A DNA stretch of 64,000 nucleotides, taken from NCBI GenBank assembly GCA_020026155.1, contig JAHHQX010000008.1:38021-102020 (forward strand), written 5' to 3'. The translations under genes were made by a program, and so were the position numbers. This document shows, in pieces, positions 8,401 through 16,460 of this stretch; position 1 is the first letter of the stretch, and every line of letters begins with the position of its first letter. The notes under the pieces were generated by a model. It worked only from the letters and a program-made list of their open reading frames with translations, ran no database searches and had not been told where the DNA came from. Origin of the DNA: Actinobacillus sp. Its GTDB lineage: Bacteria > Pseudomonadota > Gammaproteobacteria > Enterobacterales > Pasteurellaceae.

Positions 8401-11400
8401 TTATTCTGTGTAGGCTGCAAGAGTCGGTTCTGCATGAATGTGACTCGTTGCACCCTGATGTCCCGCATTTCCTTTACCATTAAAGTGATAACGCGAATTT
8501 TGCCAAATTTGAATTGGCTCAACAGCATGCGTTTCTTCCACAGCAACCGCTTGGGTAGGAACAGACGCAGTATGTGTTACTGCCGAGAATGTTCCTACAC
8601 GACCATCAAATTGATAATGAGATTGGTAGGATTCCATTTCCAAATGAGCATTTTCAATCGGCAGCGATTGTGCTATGCATTGAGTAGGCTCACAGCTACT
8701 TAAACGATCTAGCGATTGTTGAATCTTTTTCTCTACCGCTTCGTTAGCTGGTTGTGCAATCATATTTTCAAATGGCGTTGCAGCTTGAGTTTTTTCTTCT
8801 GTCACAAGAAACGCTTCAGCAGGTTCTGGTAATTCAGTTTGCTGTGCTTGTTCTTTCGCAAGCAATTCATCCACTGACATAAATGGCATCGCTGGTTGAG
8901 ATTTCTTCGTGTTTACTGGTAAAACAGGCTGTTGTACCCATACTTTCCCCATCGCTAATTCAGGAGACGCAACACCACCCGAAATTGGCATCGGTGCTTT
9001 ATTTTCATCTTGGCGACGGCGACGTGAGTTATTTAAACGAAGGTGTCGCGGTAAACGACGTTGACGATTATTTTTATTGCTGTTTTCTGCGGTTTCTTCA
9101 TTTTCATGTTGAACATCTTTAGATGTATTTTGCATTAAAGCGATTTCATTGTCCGCCTGTTTAGTTAATGCATGAGAATGATCGATAGGCGCATTTGATT
9201 TTTCTTCCTTAGGCATAGGATTACGTTCTTCAGCAGGCGTTGCTTTTGCCGTTACTTCTACCGGCACTTGTTTATTTGCTGCGTTACGCTGATTTTTCTT
9301 ATGTTCAGAAAGGCGCACTTTTTTCGGTGCTGGGGCAACAGCTTGAATATCGGTTGCTTGAGCATCATGGGTTTCTACTGCGTTTTTAGCGGCAATTTCT
9401 TTTGTATTTTCAGGAGATTGCGGTGCAGCAGCTTTATTTACGCGAACTTTTTTATTAAGCTCACGACGAGCGCGACGTTCTTGTTTAACAACCGCTTCTT
9501 TCTCTTTTACTACTTTCGCTTTGGTCTCTGGAGTATTTTCCTGAGTAGCAGCAGTTTGTGGTTTATTTTCTTTGCGCGTTCTTACTTTACGTTCTTGGCG
9601 TTCGACTTTATCCGTATTTTCCGGACGGTCTACGCGTTGCGTATTGCAAGGTTCTTGACGACGACGTTGTGCGCGGTTTTCATTTGCACGTTTTGGTCGA
9701 TTATTTTTACGCGTTTGTTTTTTCGCTGGTTGCTGCTTTTCTTCTTCCACAGCAAAGAAATTACGGATTGCTCGGAGGAAACGACCAAATAATGACGGAG
9801 ATTTTGTTTTCACTGGAGTTGGCGCAGGCGTATCAATAGCTAGACACACCGCTGCATTTTCAGCAGGGCTATCACTATTACAATTAGTTGCAGCTTCAAT
9901 TTGGCGTGAAACTAATGCTTCTTCTTGATCCGTCATTTCATCATTTTTTTCATGATATTTTGTTAAATGGTAGCTTAATACATTAGATTCTTCACCATCG
10001 CGGATACGGAAAACATGGAAGTGTGGTGTTTCCATACTTTCATTTGGAACCACGATAATGGAAACATTATGACGCTGTTCAATTTTATGAATAGCTTTAC
10101 GTTTTTCGTTAAGAAGATACGTTGCAATTTTAACAGGAACAATACAGTGAACTTGCTTCGTATTTTCTTTTAGCGCCTCTTCTTCGAGCAAACGTAAAAT
10201 AGATAAAGAAAGAGATTCGTTGTCGCGAACTTTACCTGTGCCTTGGCAACGAGGACAGATATGAGAAGAAGAATCACCAAGCGATGCACTTAAGCGTTGG
10301 CGAGACATTTCTAATAAGCCGAAACGTGAGATACGACTGATTTGGATACGAGCACGATCTTGGCGAACAGCCTCACGCATACGATTTTCAACTTCGCGTT
10401 GGTTACGTACAGGTCCCATATCAATAAAATCAATGACAACTAAGCCACCTAGGTCACGTAAGCGTAATTGACGTGCAATTTCGTCCGCTGCTTCTAAGTT
10501 TGTATTTAACGCCGTTTCTTCGATATCACTACCTTTTGTTGCGCGTGCTGAGTTGATATCAATCGCAATTAAGGCTTCAGTTACATCAATAACAATAGAA
10601 CCACCGGATGGTAAACGTACTTCACGTTGGAATGCGGATTCAATTTGAGATTCAATTTGATAATGGCTGAAAAGAGGAACTTCGCCTTGATAAAGTTTTA
10701 CACGGTTTAGAAAATCTGGACGGACAAGCTTGATATGATGCTTCGCTTTTTCAAAAACTTTCGGATTATCAATCAGAATTTCACCAATATCTCGGCGCAA
10801 GTAGTCGCGAATTGCACGGACGATAACATCACTTTCTTGATGAATGAGGAATGGAGCAGGGCGACTTTGTGCTGCTTGTTTAATGGCTTCCCAATGATGG
10901 AGAAGAACTTTTAGGTCCCATTGCAATTCTTCTGGCGATTTGCCAACACCTGCGGTTCTTACGATTAAACCAACACCTTCAGGTACGTCTAAGCAACTTA
11001 ATGCTTCTTTTAATTCTGTGCGTTCGTCGCCTTCAATACGGCGAGAAATACCACCTGCTTTAGGATTATTTGGCATGATAACCAAGTAGCTACCAGCAAG
11101 TGAAATAAATGTGGTAAGTGCTGCACCTTTATTTCCACGTTCTTCTTTGCTCACTTGTACAATGACTTCCTGACCTTCAGTGAGGACATCACGGATATTA
11201 GGGCGACCTTGATAAGTGTAATCTTTAGGGAAATATTCGCGGGCAATTTCTTTGAGAGGAAGGAAACCATGTCTTTCAGCACCGTAATCTACGAAAGCTG
11301 CTTCTAAACTTGGTTCAACACGGGTAATTCTACCTTTATAAATATTGGCTTTTTTTTGTTCGTGGCTGGTGTTTTCAATATCTAGATCAAATAAGCGTTG

Positions 11401-11463
11401 ACCATCCACAAGCGCGACACGAAGCTCTTCTTTTTGTGTCGCGTTAATTAACATTCTTTTCAT
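8401..11463 (-). CDS. rne: Ribonuclease E
   Basis: The essential endoribonuclease that starts mRNA decay and matures rRNA and tRNA; it also scaffolds the degradosome at the inner membrane. It has 1020 residues. The catalytic N-terminal half holds the S1 RNA-binding domain (about 35-125), the Mg-binding aspartates in AIDINSARATKG and VVIDFIDMGP, and the Zn-link CPRCQGTG. The C-terminal half from about residue 530 is low-complexity: Arg/Lys-rich RNA-binding stretches (RRRRQ, RAQRRRQ), Glu/Ala-rich linkers, and two related motifs near the end (YQFDGRVG and YHFNGKGNAGHQG) that resemble the PNPase-docking terminus. Long leader upstream, as expected for autoregulation of rne. Confidence 0.97.
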   Translation of the reverse strand: MKRMLINATQKEELRVALVDGQRLFDLDIENTSHEQKKANIYKGRITRVEPSLEAAFVDYGAERHGFLPLKEIAREYFPKDYTYQGRPNIRDVLTEGQEVIVQVSKEERGNKGAALTTFISLAGSYLVIMPNNPKAGGISRRIEGDERTELKEALSCLDVPEGVGLIVRTAGVGKSPEELQWDLKVLLHHWEAIKQAAQSRPAPFLIHQESDVIVRAIRDYLRRDIGEILIDNPKVFEKAKHHIKLVRPDFLNRVKLYQGEVPLFSHYQIESQIESAFQREVRLPSGGSIVIDVTEALIAIDINSARATKGSDIEETALNTNLEAADEIARQLRLRDLGGLVVIDFIDMGPVRNQREVENRMREAVRQDRARIQISRISRFGLLEMSRQRLSASLGDSSSHICPRCQGTGKVRDNESLSLSILRLLEEEALKENTKQVHCIVPVKIATYLLNEKRKAIHKIEQRHNVSIIVVPNESMETPHFHVFRIRDGEESNVLSYHLTKYHEKNDEMTDQEEALVSRQIEAATNCNSDSPAENAAVCLAIDTPAPTPVKTKSPSLFGRFLRAIRNFFAVEEEKQQPAKKQTRKNNRPKRANENRAQRRRQEPCNTQRVDRPENTDKVERQERKVRTRKENKPQTAATQENTPETKAKVVKEKEAVVKQERRARRELNKKVRVNKAAAPQSPENTKEIAAKNAVETHDAQATDIQAVAPAPKKVRLSEHKKNQRNAANKQVPVEVTAKATPAEERNPMPKEEKSNAPIDHSHALTKQADNEIALMQNTSKDVQHENEETAENSNKNNRQRRLPRHLRLNNSRRRRQDENKAPMPISGGVASPELAMGKVWVQQPVLPVNTKKSQPAMPFMSVDELLAKEQAQQTELPEPAEAFLVTEEKTQAATPFENMIAQPANEAVEKKIQQSLDRLSSCEPTQCIAQSLPIENAHLEMESYQSHYQFDGRVGTFSAVTHTASVPTQAVAVEETHAVEPIQIWQNSRYHFNGKGNAGHQGATSHIHAEPTLAAYTE

Positions 11464-11735
11464 TACATTTCTCTTTCTAATTATGTAAATACTATGTCAC
11501 AGCGGTACAGGGTTTTCGACCTCGTGTCTGTCGCAAAATGTCAATCTCTCGACTGTCAGTTGCTGGGTGCTTTAAAAACCATTTTGAAGATTTATACGAC
11601 AAATTCTTCATTAAAAGTATGGGTACGCTTCTGTGACTTGGAAAATTATTGATACTTCATGTCTTATGCCATTCGCTGCATTAAAGGTACCAACAATAAT
11701 ATTAATATTTTGTGTTTATTATGAACACAAAAAAC
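11464..11735 (-). promoter_or_regulatory. Long 5' untranslated leader of rne
   Basis: About 270 bases lie between the predicted rne promoter and the rne start, with no ORF worth keeping. In E. coli a structured rne leader lets RNase E cut its own mRNA; the same role is inferred here. A hairpin near the 5' end (TTGTGTT-N7-AACACAA, 11714-11734 area) is visible. I did not recognise a homologue of E. coli hp2 by eye. Confidence 0.45.
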
Positions 11736-11741
11736 CGTTGT

Positions 11742-11770
11742 ATTATCCACTTTCCGTGAAATTTTAGCAA
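11742..11770 (-). promoter_or_regulatory. Predicted sigma-70 promoter of rne
   Basis: On the minus strand: -35 TTGCTA (11770-11765), a 17-base spacer and -10 GATAAT (11747-11742). A strong hairpin of CAAGAT..ATCTTG and GCGGG..CCCGC arms (11768-11800) abuts the -35 and may be the terminator of the gene upstream, though no T tract follows it. Confidence 0.45.
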
Positions 11771-11819
11771 GATAGCGGGAGATATTCCCCGCTAATCTTG
11801 TGGTTAAAAAAATAGAAAA

Positions 11820-11839
11820 TTTTATGAAAATTGTGGCGT
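11820..11839 (-). repeat. 20-bp intergenic repeat, copy between rne and the CNNM/CBS gene
   Basis: The minus strand reads ACGCCACAATTTTCATAAAA, 17 of 20 matches to the consensus ACGCCYCAATTTTCGGAAAA seen between genes elsewhere in this window. Confidence 0.55.
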
Positions 11840-11848
11840 GATAAGTAG

Positions 11849-13111
11849 TTAAGCACACTTTTCAACTTTTGCTTGCTTCACCATATTATCACCGACTTCT
11901 AGAATCGTAATTTTTAATCCTTCTATTTTAAATATCTGTCCTTTTTTAGGAATTTCTTCTAAATGTTCAATGATCCAACCATTGAATGTTCTGACTTCTT
12001 CATTATCAAGATGCCAATGAAACATCTTATTTAAATCACGTAGGTTTGCACTCCCGTCAATGATAATAGAGCCATCTGATTGACGTTCTACTTCCTCATC
12101 AATAGAAGGAGCAGTCGAAGTGGTAAATTCGCCGACAATTTCCTCTAAAATATCTTCAAGGGTGATAAGTCCTTTAATATCACCATATTCATCAATGACC
12201 AGCCCTACGCGTTCCTTTTTCGTTCTAAAATTTAAAAGTTGGGTATTAAGTGGTGTTCCTTCAGGAATGAAATAAGGCTCATCTGCCGCGCGAATTAGTG
12301 TTTCTTTACTAAATTCATTTTTGTCTAGCATTAAGCGGTAAGCTTCGCGGATACGGAGAATACCAATTACTTGCTCATCAAGGCTATCTTTATAAAGAAC
12401 CACACGGCTATGAGCGGCATGGTTTAATTGGCGCATGATAGATTTCCAGTCGTCCTCAATATTGATCCCACCAATATCATTGCGGGGTACCATAATATCA
12501 TCTACTGTCACTTCTGCGAGATCAAGAATAGATAGCAACATTTGCTGGTGAGAGCCGGGGATATATTTACCTGATTGGGTCACAATAGAGCGTAATTCTT
12601 CGGCACTTAGTGAATGGTTCTTTGCTTCGTTTTTTAAGCCGAATAAACGCATTAAGCCTTTTATGATGAGATCCATCAAGAAAACAATTGGACTTAAAAT
12701 TTTTGCTAGCGGAACGAGAAGATGGCTAGAAAAAAAAGCAACTTTTTCTGGATAAATTGCAGCAATAGTTTTTGGCAAAATTTCAGAAAAAATGAGCATA
12801 AAAAAGGTTAAAACCCCAGTGGCAACTGCGACACCTAAATCGCCAGAAATACGCATCCCAATAATAGTGGTGATAGCAGAGGCAGAGATGTTAATGAGGT
12901 TGTTACAAATTAGGATAAGGCTTAAAAGACGATCGGTTTTATTTAATAATTTTTCGGCTTTTTGTGCGCCTTTATTGCCTTTTTCAGCAAGGAAACGCAT
13001 GCGATAGCGATTGACAGAGAGTAATCCCGTTTCAGAACCTGAAAAATAGGCAGAAAGGATTAATAAAATGACTAGAATAATAAATAGCGTACTAAGGGGA
13101 ATACTGTCCAA
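11849..13111 (-). CDS. CNNM (DUF21)/CBS-domain/CorC-HlyC family membrane protein, YfjD/HI_0107 type
   Basis: A polytopic inner-membrane protein with cytoplasmic regulatory domains, of a family linked to divalent-cation (Mg/Co) efflux; the substrate here is not shown. About 420 residues: a DUF21 domain with four hydrophobic segments (about 1-180, including YFSGSETGLLSVNRYR), paired CBS domains (about 195-320, VDDIMVPRNDI and LVIDEYGDIKGLITLEDILE), then a CorC_HlyC domain. No ATG begins the frame. The open frame reaches a TTG at 13147, but alignment to the family N-terminus from memory supports TTG at 13111, giving LDSIPLSTLF, with AGGA ten bases upstream. Divergent from ffh, as in related genomes. 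Confidence 0.85.
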   Translation of the reverse strand: MDSIPLSTLFIILVILLILSAYFSGSETGLLSVNRYRMRFLAEKGNKGAQKAEKLLNKTDRLLSLILICNNLINISASAITTIIGMRISGDLGVAVATGVLTFFMLIFSEILPKTIAAIYPEKVAFFSSHLLVPLAKILSPIVFLMDLIIKGLMRLFGLKNEAKNHSLSAEELRSIVTQSGKYIPGSHQQMLLSILDLAEVTVDDIMVPRNDIGGINIEDDWKSIMRQLNHAAHSRVVLYKDSLDEQVIGILRIREAYRLMLDKNEFSKETLIRAADEPYFIPEGTPLNTQLLNFRTKKERVGLVIDEYGDIKGLITLEDILEEIVGEFTTSTAPSIDEEVERQSDGSIIIDGSANLRDLNKMFHWHLDNEEVRTFNGWIIEHLEEIPKKGQIFKIEGLKITILEVGDNMVKQAKVEKCA

Positions 13112-13411
13112 AATAATATGATCCTGCGTAAGTGAACGTAAGGGCAAAATAAAATCAAAGGAAACTTTGCCCGCTAATTTTAAAAATTTAAAATGTGCGG
13201 ATATTATACAATGATTAATTGATTTATTGGGGAAAATTTTTCTTTTTTTATTTTTATCTAGTTGTTATATGGATAAAAAAAGATATGAGAAAATTTGGAT
13301 ATCGTATCATCCTCTTCTTATGGAAGTTGCTTTTATTATTGCAACTAATGAAAAAAACTTTAACTTTTAGTATAATTAGACGAAATTTTATTTGCGAATT
13401 TAGGATTCATT

Positions 13412-14809
13412 ATGTTTGAAAATTTATCAGATCGCCTTTCGCAGACCCTACGAAATATTACAGGGAAGGGGCGTTTAACCGAAGATAATATTAAAGATAC
13501 CTTGCGTGAAGTACGCATGGCGTTATTAGAAGCGGATGTGGCACTTCCCGTTGTCCGTGAATTTATTAAACAAGTAAAAGAACAAGCAATTGGTGAAGAA
13601 GTTAATAAAAGCTTAACACCAGGGCAAGAATTTTTAAAAATCGTCCAACGCCAATTAGAAGTGGCAATGGGGGATGCAAATGAAAGTTTGAATCTAGCTT
13701 GTCAGCCACCTGCTGTTATTCTTATGGCTGGTTTACAAGGGGCAGGTAAGACAACCAGTGTTGCAAAACTTGCAAAATTCTTACATGAGCGGGAAAAGAA
13801 AAAAGTACTTGTTGTTTCTGCTGACGTTTATCGTCCAGCTGCGATAAAGCAATTAGAAACATTAGCAAGTGAAGTGGGTGTTGATTTTTATCCATCTTCC
13901 ACTCAACAAAGTCCAGTGGATATTGCAACATCTGCATTAAGTGATGCAAAACTTAAGTTCTATGATGTGTTGATTGTCGATACCGCTGGGCGTTTACACG
14001 TTGATGAAGAAATGATGCAGGAAATTCAACAAGTTCATGCAGCACTAAATCCAATTGAAACGCTCTTCACGGTTGATGCGATGACAGGGCAAGATGCAGC
14101 GAATACAGCGAAAGCCTTTAATGAAGCGTTACCATTAACAGGTGTGATTTTAACTAAAGTTGATGGGGATGCACGTGGAGGGGCTGCACTCTCTATTCGT
14201 CAAATTACGGGTAAACCGATTAAATTCCTCGGGGTTGGTGAAAAAACCGCAGCCTTAGAGCCGTTCCATCCGGATCGTGTCGCTTCTCGAATTTTAGGAA
14301 TGGGCGATGTAATGTCGTTAATCGAAGACTTACAACGTACCGTGGATCAAGAAAAAGCAGAGAAATTAGCGAAGAAATTCAAACAAGGTGATGACTTTAC
14401 CTTAGAAGATTTCCGTCAACAACTTATCGAAATGAAAAAAATGGGTGGTTTGACTTCGATGCTAGATAAGCTTCCGGGGATGAAAAATTTACCAGACCAT
14501 CTAAAAAATAAAGTAGATGACAAAATGTTTGCCAAGATGGAAGCGATGATTAATTCCATGACGCTGAAGGAACGTGCTTATCCAGATATTATTAAAGCAT
14601 CGCGTCGTCGCCGTATTGCGGAAGGCTCTGGTACCACCGTACAAGATGTAAATAAATTACTGAAACAATTCGGCGAAATGCAAAAAATGATGAAGAAAAT
14701 GCGTAAAGGCGGTATGGCAAAAATGATGCGCAGTATGAAAGGCATGATGGGTGGACTCGGTGGTATGGGTGGTCTTGGTGGGCTGCCTGGCATCGGTCGT
14801 AAACGTTAA
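13412..14809 (+). CDS. ffh: Signal recognition particle protein Ffh
   Basis: The GTPase subunit of the SRP binds signal sequences on nascent chains and targets ribosomes to FtsY and SecYEG. It has 465 residues. The N domain comes first, then the G domain with P-loop GLQGAGKTT (residues 107-115), DTAGRLHVDEEMM and TKVDGDARGG. The Met-rich M domain follows (MKKMGGLTSMLDKLPGM, then MMKKMRKGG). The Gly/Met-rich tail (GGLGGMGGLGGLPGIGRKR) is typical. The ATG at 13412 follows an AT-rich region containing TATAAT (about 13371-13376). Start of a ffh-psd-fklB run with gaps of 23 and 37 bases. Confidence 0.97.
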   Translation: MFENLSDRLSQTLRNITGKGRLTEDNIKDTLREVRMALLEADVALPVVREFIKQVKEQAIGEEVNKSLTPGQEFLKIVQRQLEVAMGDANESLNLACQPPAVILMAGLQGAGKTTSVAKLAKFLHEREKKKVLVVSADVYRPAAIKQLETLASEVGVDFYPSSTQQSPVDIATSALSDAKLKFYDVLIVDTAGRLHVDEEMMQEIQQVHAALNPIETLFTVDAMTGQDAANTAKAFNEALPLTGVILTKVDGDARGGAALSIRQITGKPIKFLGVGEKTAALEPFHPDRVASRILGMGDVMSLIEDLQRTVDQEKAEKLAKKFKQGDDFTLEDFRQQLIEMKKMGGLTSMLDKLPGMKNLPDHLKNKVDDKMFAKMEAMINSMTLKERAYPDIIKASRRRRIAEGSGTTVQDVNKLLKQFGEMQKMMKKMRKGGMAKMMRSMKGMMGGLGGMGGLGGLPGIGRKR

Positions 14810-14832
14810 TCTGAATTAAGGAGCATTTTATA

Positions 14833-15723
14833 ATGTCAGCAACAAATAATTCTTTTAGACCAAGTTATTGGCAAAGACTTAAAGTGGCATTTCAATATGT
14901 TATGCCTCAGATTTATATGACCCGCGTTGCAGGTTATTTAGCCGAGAAAGAATGGGGTGGATTTACACATTTTGTAATTAAGCTTTTTGCAAAAAAATAT
15001 AATGTAGATATGCAAGAGGCGGCAAAACCAAATTATGCAGATTACCCAACATTTAACACTTTCTTTACTCGAGAATTGAAGGAAGGTGCCCGTCCAATCG
15101 TAGAAGGTGATAAAAATCTCTGTTTACCAGCAGATGGACGTATTAGTGAATGTGGCAAAATTGAAGAAGATTTACTCATTCAGGCAAAAGGACACTATTT
15201 TTCTTTAGAAGATTTACTGGGTGGAAATAAAAATTTAGCAAAAACATTTGAAAATGGGATTTTTGCCACCACATATCTTTCACCGAGAGATTATCATCGT
15301 GTTCATATGCCTTGTGACGCGACATTACGCCAAATGACGTATGTACCAGGTGAATTATTTTCTGTGAATCCATTTTTAGCAGAACATGTTCCAAACCTTT
15401 TCGCGCGTAATGAACGAGTAATTTGTTTGTTTGATACAGAATTTGGACCTATGGTACAAATTCTTGTTGGTGCAACGATTACTGCAAGCATGAAAACAGT
15501 ATGGGCGGGTGTGATTAATCCACCTCGCTATAAACGCGTGGTTGATTGGTATTACGATGGCGATGAAGCGATTTCCCTTAAAAAAGGTCAAGAAATGGGA
15601 GCTTTCCAATTAGGGTCTACAGTAATTAACCTCTTTGTGAAAGACAGCGTAACATTAGCACCAGAATTGACGGTAGGGCATCCTGTAAAAATGGGTGAAT
15701 TACTTGGGACAATCGAGAAGTGA
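14833..15723 (+). CDS. psd: Phosphatidylserine decarboxylase proenzyme
   Basis: Converts phosphatidylserine to phosphatidylethanolamine at the inner membrane. It has 296 residues. The self-cleavage motif LGST is present, with Ser262 as the residue that becomes the pyruvoyl group, so the large beta chain is residues 1-261 and the small alpha chain is 262-296. Other family marks are the YPTFNTFFTRELKEGARP segment and SPRDYHRVHMP, which carries the His of the autocleavage triad. The ribosome site AAGGAG lies upstream of ATG 14833. Probably co-transcribed with ffh. Confidence 0.97.
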   Translation: MSATNNSFRPSYWQRLKVAFQYVMPQIYMTRVAGYLAEKEWGGFTHFVIKLFAKKYNVDMQEAAKPNYADYPTFNTFFTRELKEGARPIVEGDKNLCLPADGRISECGKIEEDLLIQAKGHYFSLEDLLGGNKNLAKTFENGIFATTYLSPRDYHRVHMPCDATLRQMTYVPGELFSVNPFLAEHVPNLFARNERVICLFDTEFGPMVQILVGATITASMKTVWAGVINPPRYKRVVDWYYDGDEAISLKKGQEMGAFQLGSTVINLFVKDSVTLAPELTVGHPVKMGELLGTIEK

Positions 15724-15760
15724 TCTCAGATAAAAGTTTTTATTAACAGAGGAAAACAAA

Positions 15761-16393
15761 ATGACAGATAACATCTTTGAAAACGTAGATTTAAGCACCA
15801 CCTCTGCAAAAGGTAGCTACGGTATTGGTTTACAAATTGGTCAACAATTATTAGAAAGTAAATTAGACATTACTCCAGCTGCTGTGGGTAAAGGTATTTA
15901 CGATGTATTAACACATCAAGTACCAGCACTTGAACTTATGGACGTTCAAAACGCATTATTAGAATTACAAAAACAAGCATCTGAAGTATTAAAAGCAGAA
16001 GCAGAAGCAGCGAAAAAAGAAGGTGAAAAATTCTTAGCTGAAAATGCAAAAAAAGATGGCGTGAAAGTAACTGATAGTGGTTTACAATACGAAGTATTAA
16101 AAGAAGGTAACGGTAAAGTTCCAACTAAAGATGATCATGTACGTGTTCATTATACTGGTAAATTACCTAACGGTACTGTATTCGATAGCTCAGTACAACG
16201 TGGTCAACCAGCTGAATTCCCAGTAAGTGGTGTAATTCCAGGTTGGGTTGAAGCGTTAACCATGATGCCAGTTGGCTCTAAATGGAAACTTGTGATTCCT
16301 GCAGAATTAGCATACGGCGAACGTGGTGCAGGCGCTGCTATTCCACCAAATAGTCCATTAGAATTTGAAGTTGAATTATTAGATATTCTTTAA
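15761..16393 (+). CDS. fklB: FKBP-type peptidyl-prolyl cis-trans isomerase FklB (FKBP22-like)
   Basis: A 210-residue cytoplasmic prolyl isomerase. Residues 1-105 form the N-terminal dimerisation domain (ASYGIG-type opening, here KGSYGIGLQIGQQL, then an Ala/Glu/Lys-rich long helix). The FKBP domain follows, with VHYTGKLPNGTVFDSS, FPVSGVIPGWVEAL, and AYGERGAGAAIPPNSPL carrying the conserved binding-pocket aromatics. No signal peptide, which separates it from periplasmic FkpA. The ribosome site is AGAGGA before ATG 15761. It is followed at once by a strong terminator. Confidence 0.93.
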   Translation: MTDNIFENVDLSTTSAKGSYGIGLQIGQQLLESKLDITPAAVGKGIYDVLTHQVPALELMDVQNALLELQKQASEVLKAEAEAAKKEGEKFLAENAKKDGVKVTDSGLQYEVLKEGNGKVPTKDDHVRVHYTGKLPNGTVFDSSVQRGQPAEFPVSGVIPGWVEALTMMPVGSKWKLVIPAELAYGERGAGAAIPPNSPLEFEVELLDIL

Positions 16394-16416
16394 TTTTTCT
16401 CTTTACATAATGCATG

Positions 16417-16443
16417 AAAGCCCGACGAATGTCGGGCTTTTTT
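16417..16443. terminator. Bidirectional terminator between fklB and polA
   Basis: GCCCGAC-gaat-GTCGGGC stem (16420-16437) flanked by AAA and a T6 run, serving the convergent fklB and polA genes. Confidence 0.88.
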
Positions 16444-16460
16444 ATTTGCTAAATTATTAT

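Noticed and set aside
9268..9792. A 174-codon plus-strand ORF, very rich in Phe/Leu/Arg
   Set aside because: It is antisense to the repetitive, low-complexity C-terminal half of rne; no ribosome site and no family resemblance.
11741..11749. TTATCCACT, one mismatch from a DnaA box
   Set aside because: Isolated, with no cluster of boxes or other origin features.
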